Below are positions 36,401-46,800 of a DNA stretch of 64,000 nt, piece by piece. Position numbers and translations under genes: made by a program. The stretch lies in NCBI GenBank assembly GCA_018873225.1, contig JAEILZ010000004.1:3224001-3288000 (forward strand), read 5' to 3'. Each line of letters begins with the position of its first letter. Within the stretch, counting starts at the first letter, position 1. Below the pieces are notes generated by a model. The model worked only from the letters and a program-made list of their open reading frames with translations, ran no database searches and was not told the DNA's origin. Source of the DNA: [Phialemoniopsis] sp. UDSM-2020 (Eukaryota > Ascomycota > Sordariomycetes > Thyridiales > Thyridiaceae).

Positions 36401-36803
36401 ACATAAGTCCCTAACGTAAGACCTTGGAATTGCTTAGACTTTCACCGTTGACCATAAGAACGATACCTTTATCGACCCACCTTTTGTCTTCGAATTTTCA
36501 ATCGAACCCTTTTCCATGGCAAAGGCATTGGCTAGCTATGCATTCTGGTTAGAACACGAGCGCTCTCGAGTCGAGAGCTCTGCCTTTCATCACCTTCACA
36601 AGCCGGGGTGGTATGGGAGAAGACTGGCTTGGTTTGTCGAGCTCATGGAAGTGATGCACGTGACGATGGACGAGATTGTTGTGATCATGGAAAAGCAGTC
36701 TATCTACGAGTGTGCAGCAGACCTAGTAGATGCGAAGGCGATTGCGAGATCGTTCCGAGGCTCTTTCAGCGATTGGCAGTCAAGTGGGTGTCAGAAAGGC
36801 TGA
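33420..36803 (+). CDS. Ankyrin-repeat protein with Cys-rich motif, 1050 aa, five exons
   Basis: Large cytosolic ankyrin protein related in layout to the one at 27.4-30.2 kb. Exons: 33420-33799, 33861-34670, 34717-34928, 34984-36368 and 36438-36803, joined in frame (1051 codons). The N-terminus is helical (residues 1-170, with YLDLVRINKSIF created by the first splice). A Cys-rich motif CGKQLCGCSCH lies near residue 220, followed by WTIEYDSLARLFNKL. The ankyrin region is short, about residues 485-560 (RQTPLHIAVWRGIEYVMLLL, WGTTPLMYATAMGHTEIACC), with degenerate repeats after it. The C-terminal third has an acidic coiled coil (RDEEDIDEILDEEADF) and a final YGRRLAWFVELMEVMHVT block. Donor GTATAA at 33800 is weak but is supported by branch ACTAAC and frame continuity. 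The function is unknown. Confidence 0.76.
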
Positions 36804-37032
36804 CGGTTTTGGATCAATCTCTACCCAAAATACTAACAAACTGAACGATCCATACATTCTTAGGCAGTGGGATAATCCAGGGTGATAGTATTTGCTGAAA
36901 TATAAGGTCTCTCTACTCCAAGGCCTGTAGTTGTACACATTATTACCAGTGTTGACAAATTTTCACGTTTACAAGAGGCGAATTTCACTATATATATCTG
37001 TCCAACTTGTCTCTGCCATCCCTACCAACAAC

Positions 37033-37209
37033 ATGGGTGCCTCCGGCTGGGACATCTTCAAAGACATCGCTGCGCCGAGCGTGATGATTGTCTTGACGCT
37101 TTTGGCGATTGTGGCGCAGGCTCCAGCCTGGGTCTCAATGATATGGTATGCGTTACCGGTATTGGTTGCTTTTGAAAGCTACAAGTCCAGCAGTCAGCTG
37201 ACACTATGA
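37033..37209 (+). CDS. Small hydrophobic ORF, 58 aa
   Basis: Starts MGASGWDIFKDIAAPSVMIV and contains about two predicted membrane segments (VMIVLTLLAIVAQAP and MIWYALPVLVAF). A TATATATA element lies at 36990-36997, about 40 bp before the ATG. A GTATGC inside the second segment could be a splice donor, giving a longer product with a different C-terminus. I do not recognise the family. Confidence 0.4.
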   Translation: MGASGWDIFKDIAAPSVMIVLTLLAIVAQAPAWVSMIWYALPVLVAFESYKSSSQLTL

Positions 37210-37671
37210 ATTCGAATTAGCAGCTCAACTGTACCAAGAAGTGCTGCCAGGGCAGCCGGAAAGATCGCTACACATCGAGCAGGCAAACCGTCAACGAATC
37301 TTGTCATCCACTTGGCAATTCAGGTGATGGCTGCGAAAAGTCCGGTCCAATCTACACTGTGGTGTGTTCTCTCAATGATGGTGAAGCAGTTTCAAACTGA
37401 ACATAATTTGCGAAGCTAGTTGTCGGACATGACGTGGCATCTTGACTCCCGATAGGAGTAAGTGTCGGCGGCAGCACCGCCGGGCGGGGCTTTCGTGGCG
37501 CACTCTCCGGCTACGCCTTTCTTGGTATCTTGATGGGACGCTTCTAAAGTTTCTATAAATACAGAAGCACATATACATAAGAACCCTTGCGTGGGTCACT
37601 CGCTCCTTTATCTGAACGTTCCAAACGTCACTGCCTTCAATCAATGCGTGAGACAAATCCCTTTAACAAAG
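37210..37671. other. Intergenic region upstream of the glyoxalase-like gene
   Basis: 462 bp with no supported gene. If the small ORF at 37033 is spliced, its second exon would lie in the first 200 bp. Confidence 0.45.
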
Positions 37672-38283
37672 ATGTTACCTGGAGAGACCTTGCTAGGCGA
37701 AACCCTCACGCCAAACCCGGATGCATTCCGGCTCACGCATACAATGCTTCGCGTGACGAATTTGGAAAGGTCATTGGACTTTTACACCGGGCTCCTCAAC
37801 ATGACACTCGTCTTCAAGATGAGTGCAGGTCCGTTTGAAGTATACTATCTAGGATACCCTGGGAACGAGGACGAGGCACCGATCGAACTCATGCAACAAC
37901 GCGCGAACTCGGGACTTCTGGAGCTTGTCCATGCCCCCCCCGCGGATGGTGTACAAAGCGGACCCGCCGACAACAGTGTGCAGCAAAGCTTTGGGCACCT
38001 GGGGATGAAGGTGCCAAACGTGAAGGCTTTGCTAGAGAAGGCAACTGTCAATGGTTGGACAGTTCTCAAGGGTCTGGACGAGCAGCCGGCCACTGTGGTC
38101 GGGGTTCATTCTAGACTTTCGCTCGAAATGACGCATGATGCATTCAAGAAGCAATACTCTCAAATTGGGTTCATTCAAGACCCAGACGGGTAAGTGGCGT
38201 CCAGCTGCTTCATTTGAGTACCAAGTGCATAAGCTTAGACATTCAGGAATTGCATTGAACTTGTGCCGACTGCATGGTCTTAG
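37672..38283 (+). CDS. Glyoxalase I (lactoylglutathione lyase)-like, 184 aa, two exons
   Basis: Vicinal-oxygen-chelate enzyme that isomerises the hemithioacetal of glutathione and methylglyoxal (or a related substrate). Exon 1 is 37672-38189 and exon 2 is 38247-38283. The join gives QDPDGNCIELVPTAWS and a 185-codon frame. All four metal-ligand positions look intact: H23 (LTHTMLRV), E84 (LLELVHAP), H109 (FGHLGMKV) and E177 (CIELVP). Length matches monomeric-unit glyoxalase I (about 180 aa). The frame is open upstream of 37672 without an ATG, so this start is preferred. It may be a general detoxifying enzyme or a tailoring or resistance member of the nearby NRPS locus. Confidence 0.82.
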
Positions 38284-38783
38284 CAGTTGCCGCTTGTGAA
38301 GCTGAAAACGGCTGGTGCGTCAAGATCTTGCCTATGCGACACTTGCAGGGCACGAAAAGGTCAAGAATGCCATTCAGATGGAAAATGGTTGTTGTTACTC
38401 TGGATTTTCCGTATCATCAATCCAGTGTATTCTCAGCTCTCCATTGGGGTTCTGGTGGCGTTGAACCGCATTCTGGGCCACTCCACTCTCGGCCATGGCG
38501 ACGCCACATGTAACTCCGACGGCACATACGTCGTGTCCCAAGAACAAATATCGAAATTTTCACCCCATCGGTAGGTTCTTGATTCTAGGACATTGAATCT
38601 AGAGTGGCCCTATAGTTGAATAACTAGAAAGAGTGTCACGGAAATGTGGGATGGAGGGAGCAATGACTTGACGCTCTCATTTGCTAACAGCGTAGTGGAT
38701 AAACCGACATATCACTCCTTGCTCTTATGCGATCTATGAACCTAATTGAACGAATTGACATGTCTACATCCTGTCTGACCGGC
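38284..38783. other. Intergenic region between glyoxalase and oxygenase genes
   Basis: 500 bp between convergent genes. One ORF contains a fragment reading CDTCRARKGQEC that superficially resembles part of a zinc cluster, but nothing else supports a gene. Confidence 0.45.
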
Positions 38784-39788
38784 TTAAAAGATGAGTGTGT
38801 CCGCACGCTCCATACCACCGGTAGCGACAGCACTCGACTCCTGCACAGCATGAGGCTGGCGGAACATGTTGAACTTGTCATCATGCCACGCCCGGGCCGA
38901 GACGGTGCGACCGGCGACATCGCGATACGTGACATCGTCGGCCGGGCGCAGAAAGTACGCCACGCTGTACCGATCCTCGTCCTGGCGGTCATTGCGCGGC
39001 ACCACGCGGTGCACGACGGAGCGCAGGCGCAACCCGGACAGGAAGCGCAGCGAGTCGCCCACGTTGACGACGGCGCACCCGGGCCTCGGCGCCACGAACT
39101 GCCAGCCCTTGTCCTCCGTGAGCACCTGCAGGCCCCATTGCCGACATAGCAGGAGCGTCAGCGTGCCCAGGTCCGTGTGCTTGTTGTGGCCCACGCCGCT
39201 CAGCTCGACGCCCTCGTCCTGCTTTGGGTACCGAAAGACAGACAGCGTGCTGCGCGATGGCCGGTCGTCTGAATGGGCTTCTGCAAGCGGGTACTGGTTA
39301 CCCAGGGCCGTGGATAGCTCGCGCAGTACTGTCGACACCGCGGCGTGTGCGGAGCCGATGTAGGCCTTGAAAAGAGCCCGCTCGGACTTGGCGATGCTGG
39401 CTACGGAGGAACTATTCTGCCGGAGCTCATCCCGCGATACTTTCAACGATTCGTAGTAATCTGGGAGTCCCGGCGTTGACCCTGCCGATGTCGCCATGGG
39501 CTCGTATCCGTGTGTATCGCTCTGCCGATCGTCTTGCATCTTGACCTCCCGCGGCTGGTGGAAGTACCCGGCCATGACGTCGAGTAGCTGCTCCCAAGTC
39601 TGCAGGAACTTGTCATCGCCGCCAGCAATGTCGAGGTAGAAGAATCCATTCCTCTCGCACGCAGCGAGCAGTGCACGACGAGCCTCGGGGTCATGCTCAT
39701 TTAACGCTGCTAGGCTGACTTGTGGCAGTTGTGCGTTCTCAGTGGAAATGGGCTCCTCCGGGCTCATGCTAGGGGGTCGTTGAGACAT
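38784..39788 (-). CDS. 2-oxoglutarate/Fe(II) oxygenase (isopenicillin N synthase-like), 334 aa
   Basis: Single-exon oxidoreductase of the DIOX_N plus 2OG-FeII_Oxy type, which hydroxylates, desaturates or cyclises small molecules. The N-terminal domain has LPQVSLAALNEHDPEARRAL and CERNGFFYLD. The double-stranded beta-helix core has the iron triad H204-x-D206 (KHTDLGTLTLLL) and H260 (SVVHRVVP), and the 2OG-binding R273-x-S275 (DRYSVAYFLRP). All key residues are present and length is normal for the family. The start at 39788 is the first ATG; the second Met (residue 8) is also possible. It is a good candidate tailoring enzyme for the NRPS product 4 kb away, but fungal genomes carry many unlinked members. 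Confidence 0.88.
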   Translation of the reverse strand: MSQRPPSMSPEEPISTENAQLPQVSLAALNEHDPEARRALLAACERNGFFYLDIAGGDDKFLQTWEQLLDVMAGYFHQPREVKMQDDRQSDTHGYEPMATSAGSTPGLPDYYESLKVSRDELRQNSSSVASIAKSERALFKAYIGSAHAAVSTVLRELSTALGNQYPLAEAHSDDRPSRSTLSVFRYPKQDEGVELSGVGHNKHTDLGTLTLLLCRQWGLQVLTEDKGWQFVAPRPGCAVVNVGDSLRFLSGLRLRSVVHRVVPRNDRQDEDRYSVAYFLRPADDVTYRDVAGRTVSARAWHDDKFNMFRQPHAVQESSAVATGGMERADTLIF

Positions 39789-41405
39789 AGTGCGAAGAAT
39801 AAAGTTGTCCAGTCGGCTACCGTCAGAGGATGAATCGAGACGGAGTAGAGCTAACGGGCTTGCACAATGCAGTCTACAGAAGTCGATAGCATCAATAGCT
39901 CATTGCCTTGGGTCTTTCTGTGATCGATAGATGCTAGCGGTGCTGCAATGCACACCGTGTTTGCTCCGGCCGTAGCCCATATAGCTCTCGCAGAGCATGT
40001 AATTCTGACGGACTGTCATGTCACTGCCACCATCGTTCTAATCCTTATCCTCCATCACACCTCCGTGAGAACATGCTGGTCCCCTGAGACCTAGAAACAT
40101 ACGAGATGGCTTTTGGCAGGGTGTCGAACAAGACATTGTTACATAACGCTGTCGGGGTCCCGTGTGGGGTTTCATCCTCTTTCCTTCGCGCCTTTTTGAT
40201 CGGGAAGGCAAATCCAGTGTCAGCTGAAATGCAGGTGCCGATAGGCCTGACGAGGGACAGGAGTCGGGAGAACATTACGGAGCCATACAGCCCCGACGGG
40301 GCGAGACCGAGCTGTTACATCACGCTGCAGCTCTCGATGCGGCCGCGATGAGGTGATATTGTACTTCCTTCCCCTTAGGGGACACGTTGAGAGGCGTTAT
40401 AAAGTTTATTTGAACGCCGAGTCGATCGAAGCGACGTCCCGTGGATCCCGATAGTTGCTAAACAACGCCGACATGGCGCCACTGCTGCACTGTGAGTATA
40501 TGTATATGGCGTGGGTCAGGTCATTGGCTGGCACTCGCCCAGCCAGTCGCTGTAGGTGATGTAGTGGCTTCGACGCGAGGCCAAGCGAACCGCCCGTGAG
40601 GCGTTAATGCAGACTTCTGCCGCTGCTGAGGTCAGCCACGAAGGATAAGTCTCATCTCACGTAATGGTGCACTACGACCATACTTTACTTGCATGACCCC
40701 AGAGTCCTGCCTTTCTCACTGTTGGTCGACGTACATTGCCAATGACCGAGATGACGTTCGATTGAGCATTTGCAAGCAATCCTTGCTTATCCCCTTTGGG
40801 ATCAAATCTCGGACAGAGTCGTACCAGTGGATCTCGGTACTTGGGTCTACCACCATTCCACGTAAGCGGTGCATATCCACAACACTCCACCACTAATCAA
40901 CGCATGGCTTTTCGAGCCAGCCAGCCTTGTCAGAAGCTTAATTCGTCTCACATTTTGGTGGGAACTGCAGGTACCTGACAGTATCCCTGAAGCCCAGCCC
41001 TGCCTCCCTATTCGTTAGAACCCCTGTCGGTACGGATCTGCCCGTTATTTACCCCAAAGGGGATAAGGCTCAGCCCCTAGGATCCTGCATTCATTCCGAA
41101 TTCCGAGGGTGCTTCGTTCATCGCCGTGGTCTCATTCGCGCGGGACGCAGAGGCGCATACCTGCACAGCACCTGTAAGTTCAATCTTCGATGTTCTAATT
41201 GATATTAGGTATAACGTTTTCACATGGAATCAAACGCCATCAATCTATGGGCAGTGTACTACATATAGCTATTCGAGCATTAAATATCTGCTTTGTCAAA
41301 GTCCCACTGCGTCAGTCTCAACATGACTGGAGCCCCTTTTCCTTCGCCGCGTCCATCGCCTCGGGTCAGTTCGGAGACATACAAACACGCCCATGAAGAC
41401 ACGCA
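39789..41405. other. 1.6 kb divergent interval between oxygenase and C2H2 genes
   Basis: Holds both promoters and a diverged inverted-repeat pair (40786-40825 and 41029-41067). No ORF here has a recognisable domain. Confidence 0.55.
40786..41067. mobile_element. MITE-like remnant with about 40-bp terminal inverted repeats
   Basis: The left arm at 40786-40825 begins CTTATCCCCTTTGGG. The reverse complement of the right arm (41029-41067) begins with the same 15 bases and continues with scattered identity (AAAT, CGG, CAGA) to a shared CGTACC. The interior is about 200 bp, non-coding and unlike on the two sides. TA dinucleotides sit in mirrored positions near both tips, which would fit a Tc1/mariner-type target duplication, but the exact ends are not defined. 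Confidence 0.45.
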
Positions 41406-42431
41406 ATGCACGGAATGTCTACCAGATCTAAAGCGCATAGACAGGCTCCGACAGCGCTGACACAGCTACCGGCCCAGCCGCCAATGCCTGGTGTAATGCC
41501 ATGTCTTGGCACGGCGCCGTCCATGCCCGGACTTGGTAACAATGACGCGGCATTCGGCATGCCGTTGCCGCCGATGCAGCCCATGTACGCCATTAATATC
41601 AATGGTGTGTGGTTTCCAGTGACGGCAGCTCTGGTGACAGACTGGGCATCGGCGACAGCACCTTTCAGCATTGGCTCTGCTTCACCCGCGACAGACACGA
41701 CATGGGGTGAGTGTACAAACCATGTGTTTGGGTCCAATGGTATCAATGGCGCTACGATGCCTCCAAGCGTAACGGCGGACGACCAACTATTCCCTACTTA
41801 CGCAACGCCGCCCGAGTCGACATTGGATTCCCTCACACCGACAGACCATTTCAACGAACAGCAGCAGCAACAACAAGATGCGCCTCAGGCACCAGCATCA
41901 ACAACACCAACGTCAACACCAACATCGGCATGGAGTCAAGATCTACGCTGCTTCGACCACGGCTGTGATGGGCGGCGCTTCTCTTCGATCGGCAACCTAG
42001 TCCGTCACCAAAAAGAGCAAAGCCGGAGACTATCCGCGCGCCGATTCAAATGCCCCTATTGTGACCAGACTTTTACGCGCTCGACGGCCAGAAACGTACA
42101 TCTCAGCCGCGGCCGGTGCGGCGGCGCCAACACGAGCAATGACAACAGCAATAACAACGAAAGGCGGAGGGCAGCTGCAGCGGCAGCAACCGCGACTACG
42201 GCAGCAACACCTGCGACCTACAGCAGCGCCGGCGGTTCCTGCAGCAGTAGCGTCAGTGGCGATGGGCACTACGGACACGATGTGGAGATGGACGCGGTAG
42301 ACGCGTCACTGACGGGGTGCAATGAAAGCGCCACGGCGGCGGCGGCGGCGGCAGCCATGACGACGTACCTCTGTCAAGCCACGGGCCATCGATGTCGGTG
42401 TTCGCTGTACAGTGATGGTATATATACATAG
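41406..42431 (+). CDS. C2H2 zinc-finger transcription factor, 341 aa
   Basis: Single-exon probable DNA-binding regulator. The N-terminal 175 residues are Pro/Ala/Thr-rich with a Q6 run (about 152-157). Two fingers occupy residues 182-238. The first has C182-x4-C187 and H201 ([21 protein letters not shown]). The second has C216-x2-C219, H232 and C238 ([20 protein letters not shown]), with Cys as the fourth ligand. The C-terminus is Ala/Ser/Asn-rich with poly-Ala runs. It lies between the 2OG oxygenase and the giant NRPS, 1.4 kb from the NRPS stop, so a pathway regulator is a reasonable guess. The start at 41406 is the first ATG; an internal Met at residue 4 is possible. Confidence 0.75.
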   Translation: MHGMSTRSKAHRQAPTALTQLPAQPPMPGVMPCLGTAPSMPGLGNNDAAFGMPLPPMQPMYAININGVWFPVTAALVTDWASATAPFSIGSASPATDTTWGECTNHVFGSNGINGATMPPSVTADDQLFPTYATPPESTLDSLTPTDHFNEQQQQQQDAPQAPASTTPTSTPTSAWSQDLRCFDHGCDGRRFSSIGNLVRHQKEQSRRLSARRFKCPYCDQTFTRSTARNVHLSRGRCGGANTSNDNSNNNERRRAAAAAATATTAATPATYSSAGGSCSSSVSGDGHYGHDVEMDAVDASLTGCNESATAAAAAAAMTTYLCQATGHRCRCSLYSDGIYT

Positions 42432-43878
42432 CAGGCGTGGCAAGCAACGCAATTTTGACGAATTATGAGGCTACTGTGTAGGGTGGAAGCCCTCTAGAGA
42501 GGAAAGATGATGAAAAGATCCTCATTATTCATAGCCATAGAAGACTTAGAAGCGATGATGTGATATTCGATTAGTTCTGAAATGATGCACATGAGATTCA
42601 CTTAATCACTCATAATTCACACGTTCTCCAGCCTTTGGCATTGCAGACTCAACCGGGATCATTAGTCGACTAAGCTGAAGCCTGGCCTCAGTTTCAAATT
42701 GTACCTTAGTCAGTAAAGTCGCATGACTACGATAAGCTCATGAAGTAATGAGGGAAACCGAAAACAACGATAGCAAGCCCACGGAGGGAGTCATTGCTCT
42801 CCAGACCCAGCAAGGAGGACATGAAGCCTAAGAGGAACGCGATGTTGGCTTTTAAAGCGGGTACTCTCACCCCCCTTCCTACCCTTGCCACACCCCTTCC
42901 CCCTTTTCTCTACCGTCGGGAGTAAGAGCCGGGGCCATGTTACAGGAGCACGGCCACAGTGATTGGCCAACTTTCCGATCTCTGCTGACGGGCCGATCCT
43001 GGACTTTGTGAATATGCTTACGTCAGGGAGAAATGCCGGTGCGAGGCAGCAATGCCTCTGAAATCCGACTGGCCGTCTCAGGAATCCCAAAGTGATATGC
43101 GCGAGGCGCATGTAAGGCTGTGGTCCGAGTGCGAGGTAGTCATTCGAGATTGCAGAGGCGGGATTCTGACATTCCATCCGAGGGAGCGCCGTGGACGGTA
43201 CATATATGTCGCTCATGACAGTCAGACTATAATATTACGCTCAGTGACTTGGCAGTGTTGTTGAATGATATGCTGACTCTCGGACCGGCACCTCGGACTT
43301 TCACGTCGGGATGAAGTTTCTATTTCAAGACCCTTGCCAGGCTCCATACAGTGAAGTCTCGTGCGTCCTTTGGTGGATCTCGTGGAAGTAGGAAGTGCCC
43401 AGACTGATAATCCCAATGCGAGCGCCAAGAAAAGAAAAGGAAAACGAGCATAACTCATTCTCTTTGAACAAACATGAGATTGTGTGGGCAATCGAAAGGA
43501 ATCTTTGTGACCGTAATGGACGATATTGTCTCGATCCATCAGGAAACGTAGAGTCAACATGCCAAGTCAGTGGTTATCAATACTGGCAAATGTCATTGTG
43601 TCTTCAGAACAGGGCTATGGTGTACATGGTGTTTATGAATCGTAGTCAATATGATATTGTTTTGAAATGGCTTGTCTCTTGTCTAAAAGCTGGTTGAAGC
43701 AATACAAAAGATAATTCTTAATTTCAAAAAGATATGAAAAGTAAGTACATGAACAAATGAAGCCAAAAGGAAAACTCCCAATAACAACCTGTGGAAAGAA
43801 ACAAGGACTCGGACAAAAGGAAACGATATAAATAGGGAAATAACATCGATAATGTGGCAATGGCTTATGAGGCGATGA
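42432..43878. other. Interval between C2H2 regulator and NRPS 3' end
   Basis: 1.45 kb between convergent genes. It is AT-richer from 43590 to 43860, probably the NRPS 3' UTR and terminator region. The only candidate gene is the small secreted-type ORF at 43222-43458. Confidence 0.5.
43222..43458 (-). CDS. Possible small secreted protein, 78 aa
   Basis: Starting at the Met at 43458, the product begins MSYARFPFLFLALALGLSVW, a good signal-peptide pattern with a likely cleavage near ALPTS. The mature part is about 55 residues, basic, with three Cys. The upstream frame is open to 43560. No family recognised and no splice support. It could be chance. Confidence 0.28.
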   Translation of the reverse strand: MSYARFPFLFLALALGLSVWALPTSTRSTKGRTRLHCMEPGKGLEIETSSRRESPRCRSESQHIIQQHCQVTERNIIV

Positions 43879-46800
43879 TCACGTCGTACCAGGAGAGGCA
43901 CGTCTTTTCGCCGTCATCGACGCCGCCGCTCTCCGCTGCGCCTTAGCCGTAGACAAGACAGTAATATCGTCCGTCTCAATGAATGCACCATATAATGACA
44001 ACAGGTCGGCCAGCTGAACAGCATGCATGAACGTCCCGCCTGCTTGTACGAAGGAGCCACAGGTGGACCATGCGGTGCTGCTGCCAAGGACATCTGTCCA
44101 CACCGCTTGGACGAGCCGTAACGATGCTGGGTCGATGTCTTCGCCCTCCTCGTCGTCTTCCGGTCTGAGTGCTGCCGGTGGAGGTGGCGCTGGCGGCTCG
44201 ATGACATCGAGGGGAAGAAGCCCCGCGAGGGCACGCCCAAGCGCACCTAGTAGCGTATCGGCATACTCGGGCGTGACGAGGTCTTCGGCGTAGGAAAGGG
44301 AAAGGCGAGTGCTTTTCCCATCGGCCTCGGCGTTCGAGAGCACCTTGATGTCGACCATATCGTAGTTGTCGAGTAGAGAGTGTAGTCGGTAGGTCGTGCC
44401 GCCGAGATCTAAGGCGTTCGCGATGTCCAAGTTGTGGTGTGTCACAGCTGTGTGCAGGCTCGTCAGGGCGGGCCAGGTTGTGCAATTGCGGGCTATTTCT
44501 TGGAAGCCTAGGCTTTCGTATGCGAGACGGGCGATTTGTTGCTCTTGCAGCTGGCGGATGATTGTAGTATCCTCGTGATCGGAGTAGGAGTGGGAGTCGA
44601 CATGGACGCGCACGGGTACGTAGTTGACGCATGGCCCCTGGACGAGATCCGTGGTCTGGCTGCGGCCATTGACTAGATGCCAGAAAATGACGTCGGAGTG
44701 GCCTGAAATTGCTGATAGTACGCGGCTCCATGCGGCCTGTAGCACGTTGGAGAAGGTGACGTTGCCATCAATGGGCGCCACGATCTGACGAGTGTAGTTG
44801 ACGCGCGATGGGGATGTGCGGGTCAGGGCCACGGGGTGTGAGTTATCCGTGAGTGATGTCAAGGAGCTGCCCTCTAGGAAGCGGCGCCAGTATTGTACAC
44901 TCGCTTGTCGCTGAGAACCCACTACTTCGGCGTAGATGAATCGTGAAAAGGGGATTGTTGTCGGAGCTGGGGCTGTACTCCCGTTGTAGAGGTCCTGAAG
45001 ATGACGCCACATGGTAGGTAGGCTGATGCCATCGTAGAGCGCATGAGAGATGCGGAACACAATGCGGTGCTTGTCGGTGCCTAGCTTGCGGATCAGTGCC
45101 AGCCGAACAAACGGCGCACCCGTAACCTGTCGTTGGTCCATGTCACGAGCACGCAGCGCATCCGTGTAATTCTCGATTGTCGTGGTTATCTCGGGGGCAA
45201 TGTCATGCACGGTGAAGCCGAGATCAACGTGTTTTAGAACGACCTGTATTATGTCGCCGTCCAGGAAGACAAAGGTGGTGCGTAGGATGTCCTGACTGTC
45301 CACGACCTGGTTCCAGCAGCGCTGCAGCCGCTCCGGGTCAATGGATCCAGTACCGTCAAGGCATTCGTAGACCAGTGACCATCTCGAAGATGATAAAGCA
45401 AAGGCCGCCGAGTACTTCTGGAAGTCTGTACTGGGATATGCGTCGACGATGTCCGCTAGTGGTTGGGCTCTCTTGACTAGGGGTAAGACCCGTCGTTTAA
45501 TGGACTCAGCATCGTCGTCATCCCCGTTGCTTGTCAACGTAGAGAACGATTTCACGTCTTCGTGACGAGTAAGGTCTTGCACACTCGTCTCGGCTTCGTT
45601 GTTCGTTGTTGTCAAAGCCATATCACAGAACCTGGGATATTGTAGAATGTTGGCGACCGTCAGCGAAATGCTAGCAGATCGCGCCAGGCTGACGAGCTCC
45701 ATGGCCGAGATGGAGTCGCCACCCAGGAGGAAGAAGCTGTCGTCGGCTCCAACGTTGCTCTCTTGCACACCAAGGACCTTGGCCCACAAGGGAAGTAGCG
45801 ATAGTTCTTGCTTGGTTGACGGCGTACGCCTGGATACCGTACCCAGTCTGTACGACGCCAACTGTTCATCGTCCAATTTGGTCATGAGTAGGCGAAGTTG
45901 TTTGCGGTCCAGCTTGCCAGACTGGCTCATTGGGAATCGACCAAGGGGTATGAACAATCCAGGTACCATATAGGACGGTAGCGTTCTGTTCAGTGATGTC
46001 TGTACATCGCGCATCTCCATTTGAAAAGCCTCTGAGACTGTTAGTGGCACGGGCGTGCCATCGGAGCTGGTGGATGTGGAGATGTCGATCTCTGCTGGTG
46101 TCGTGATAATGAAAGCGGCAAGCACCTGTTTCTCGAATTGCTCATCGGCACGCAGACGCAGCACCTCCACGGCAATGCCTGACGACCTCTTGATCACAGC
46201 CCGTAGATGGTGCTCCACCTCAGCCAACTCGACGCGCTGGCCTCGTATCTTGACCTGAGCGTCCTTTCGTCCCACATAGACCATAGACCCGTCGGAACAG
46301 TACCGCACGAGATCTCCCGTCTTGTAGAATCGACGCTCATGCTCACCAGTGGCCCAAGATGGGTTCACAATGAACGCCGCATGCGTTTTCTCTTCAACCT
46401 TGAGATATGCACGCGCAAGTATGGGCCCTTCAATGAGCAATTCACCGACGTCGCCAATGCACGACAGACGATTGTGGTTCGCAGGATCCACGATCCAAAG
46501 CTTGCACCCGAGACCTTTACCTATGTTGGCGGGCGACAGGTTGTCAACTGAGCCACTGGAAAGGACCGCCATGGACGTCCAGATGCTGGACTCTGAGGGC
46601 CCGTAACTGTTTATCAGCTGCAATTTACCCGCCCACTGACGCACAAGACTGTCCGTTACAGGCTCTCCGCCCAATGCAAGGTGCCTCAGACTGGGAACTG
46701 TCTCAGGATCGATCTTGGATGCGAGGCTCGGTGTCATGAAGAGCCAGTTGACGTTAAATCGGGAAATCATGCCAGGAATATCATTGAGGCGGTCGTGTTC

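Noticed and set aside
38287..38574. Fragment CDTCRARKGQEC resembling the first half of a Zn2Cys6 cluster
   Set aside because: The second half of the cluster is missing, no exon chain extends it, and the frame overlaps the glyoxalase 3' flank. Probably chance.
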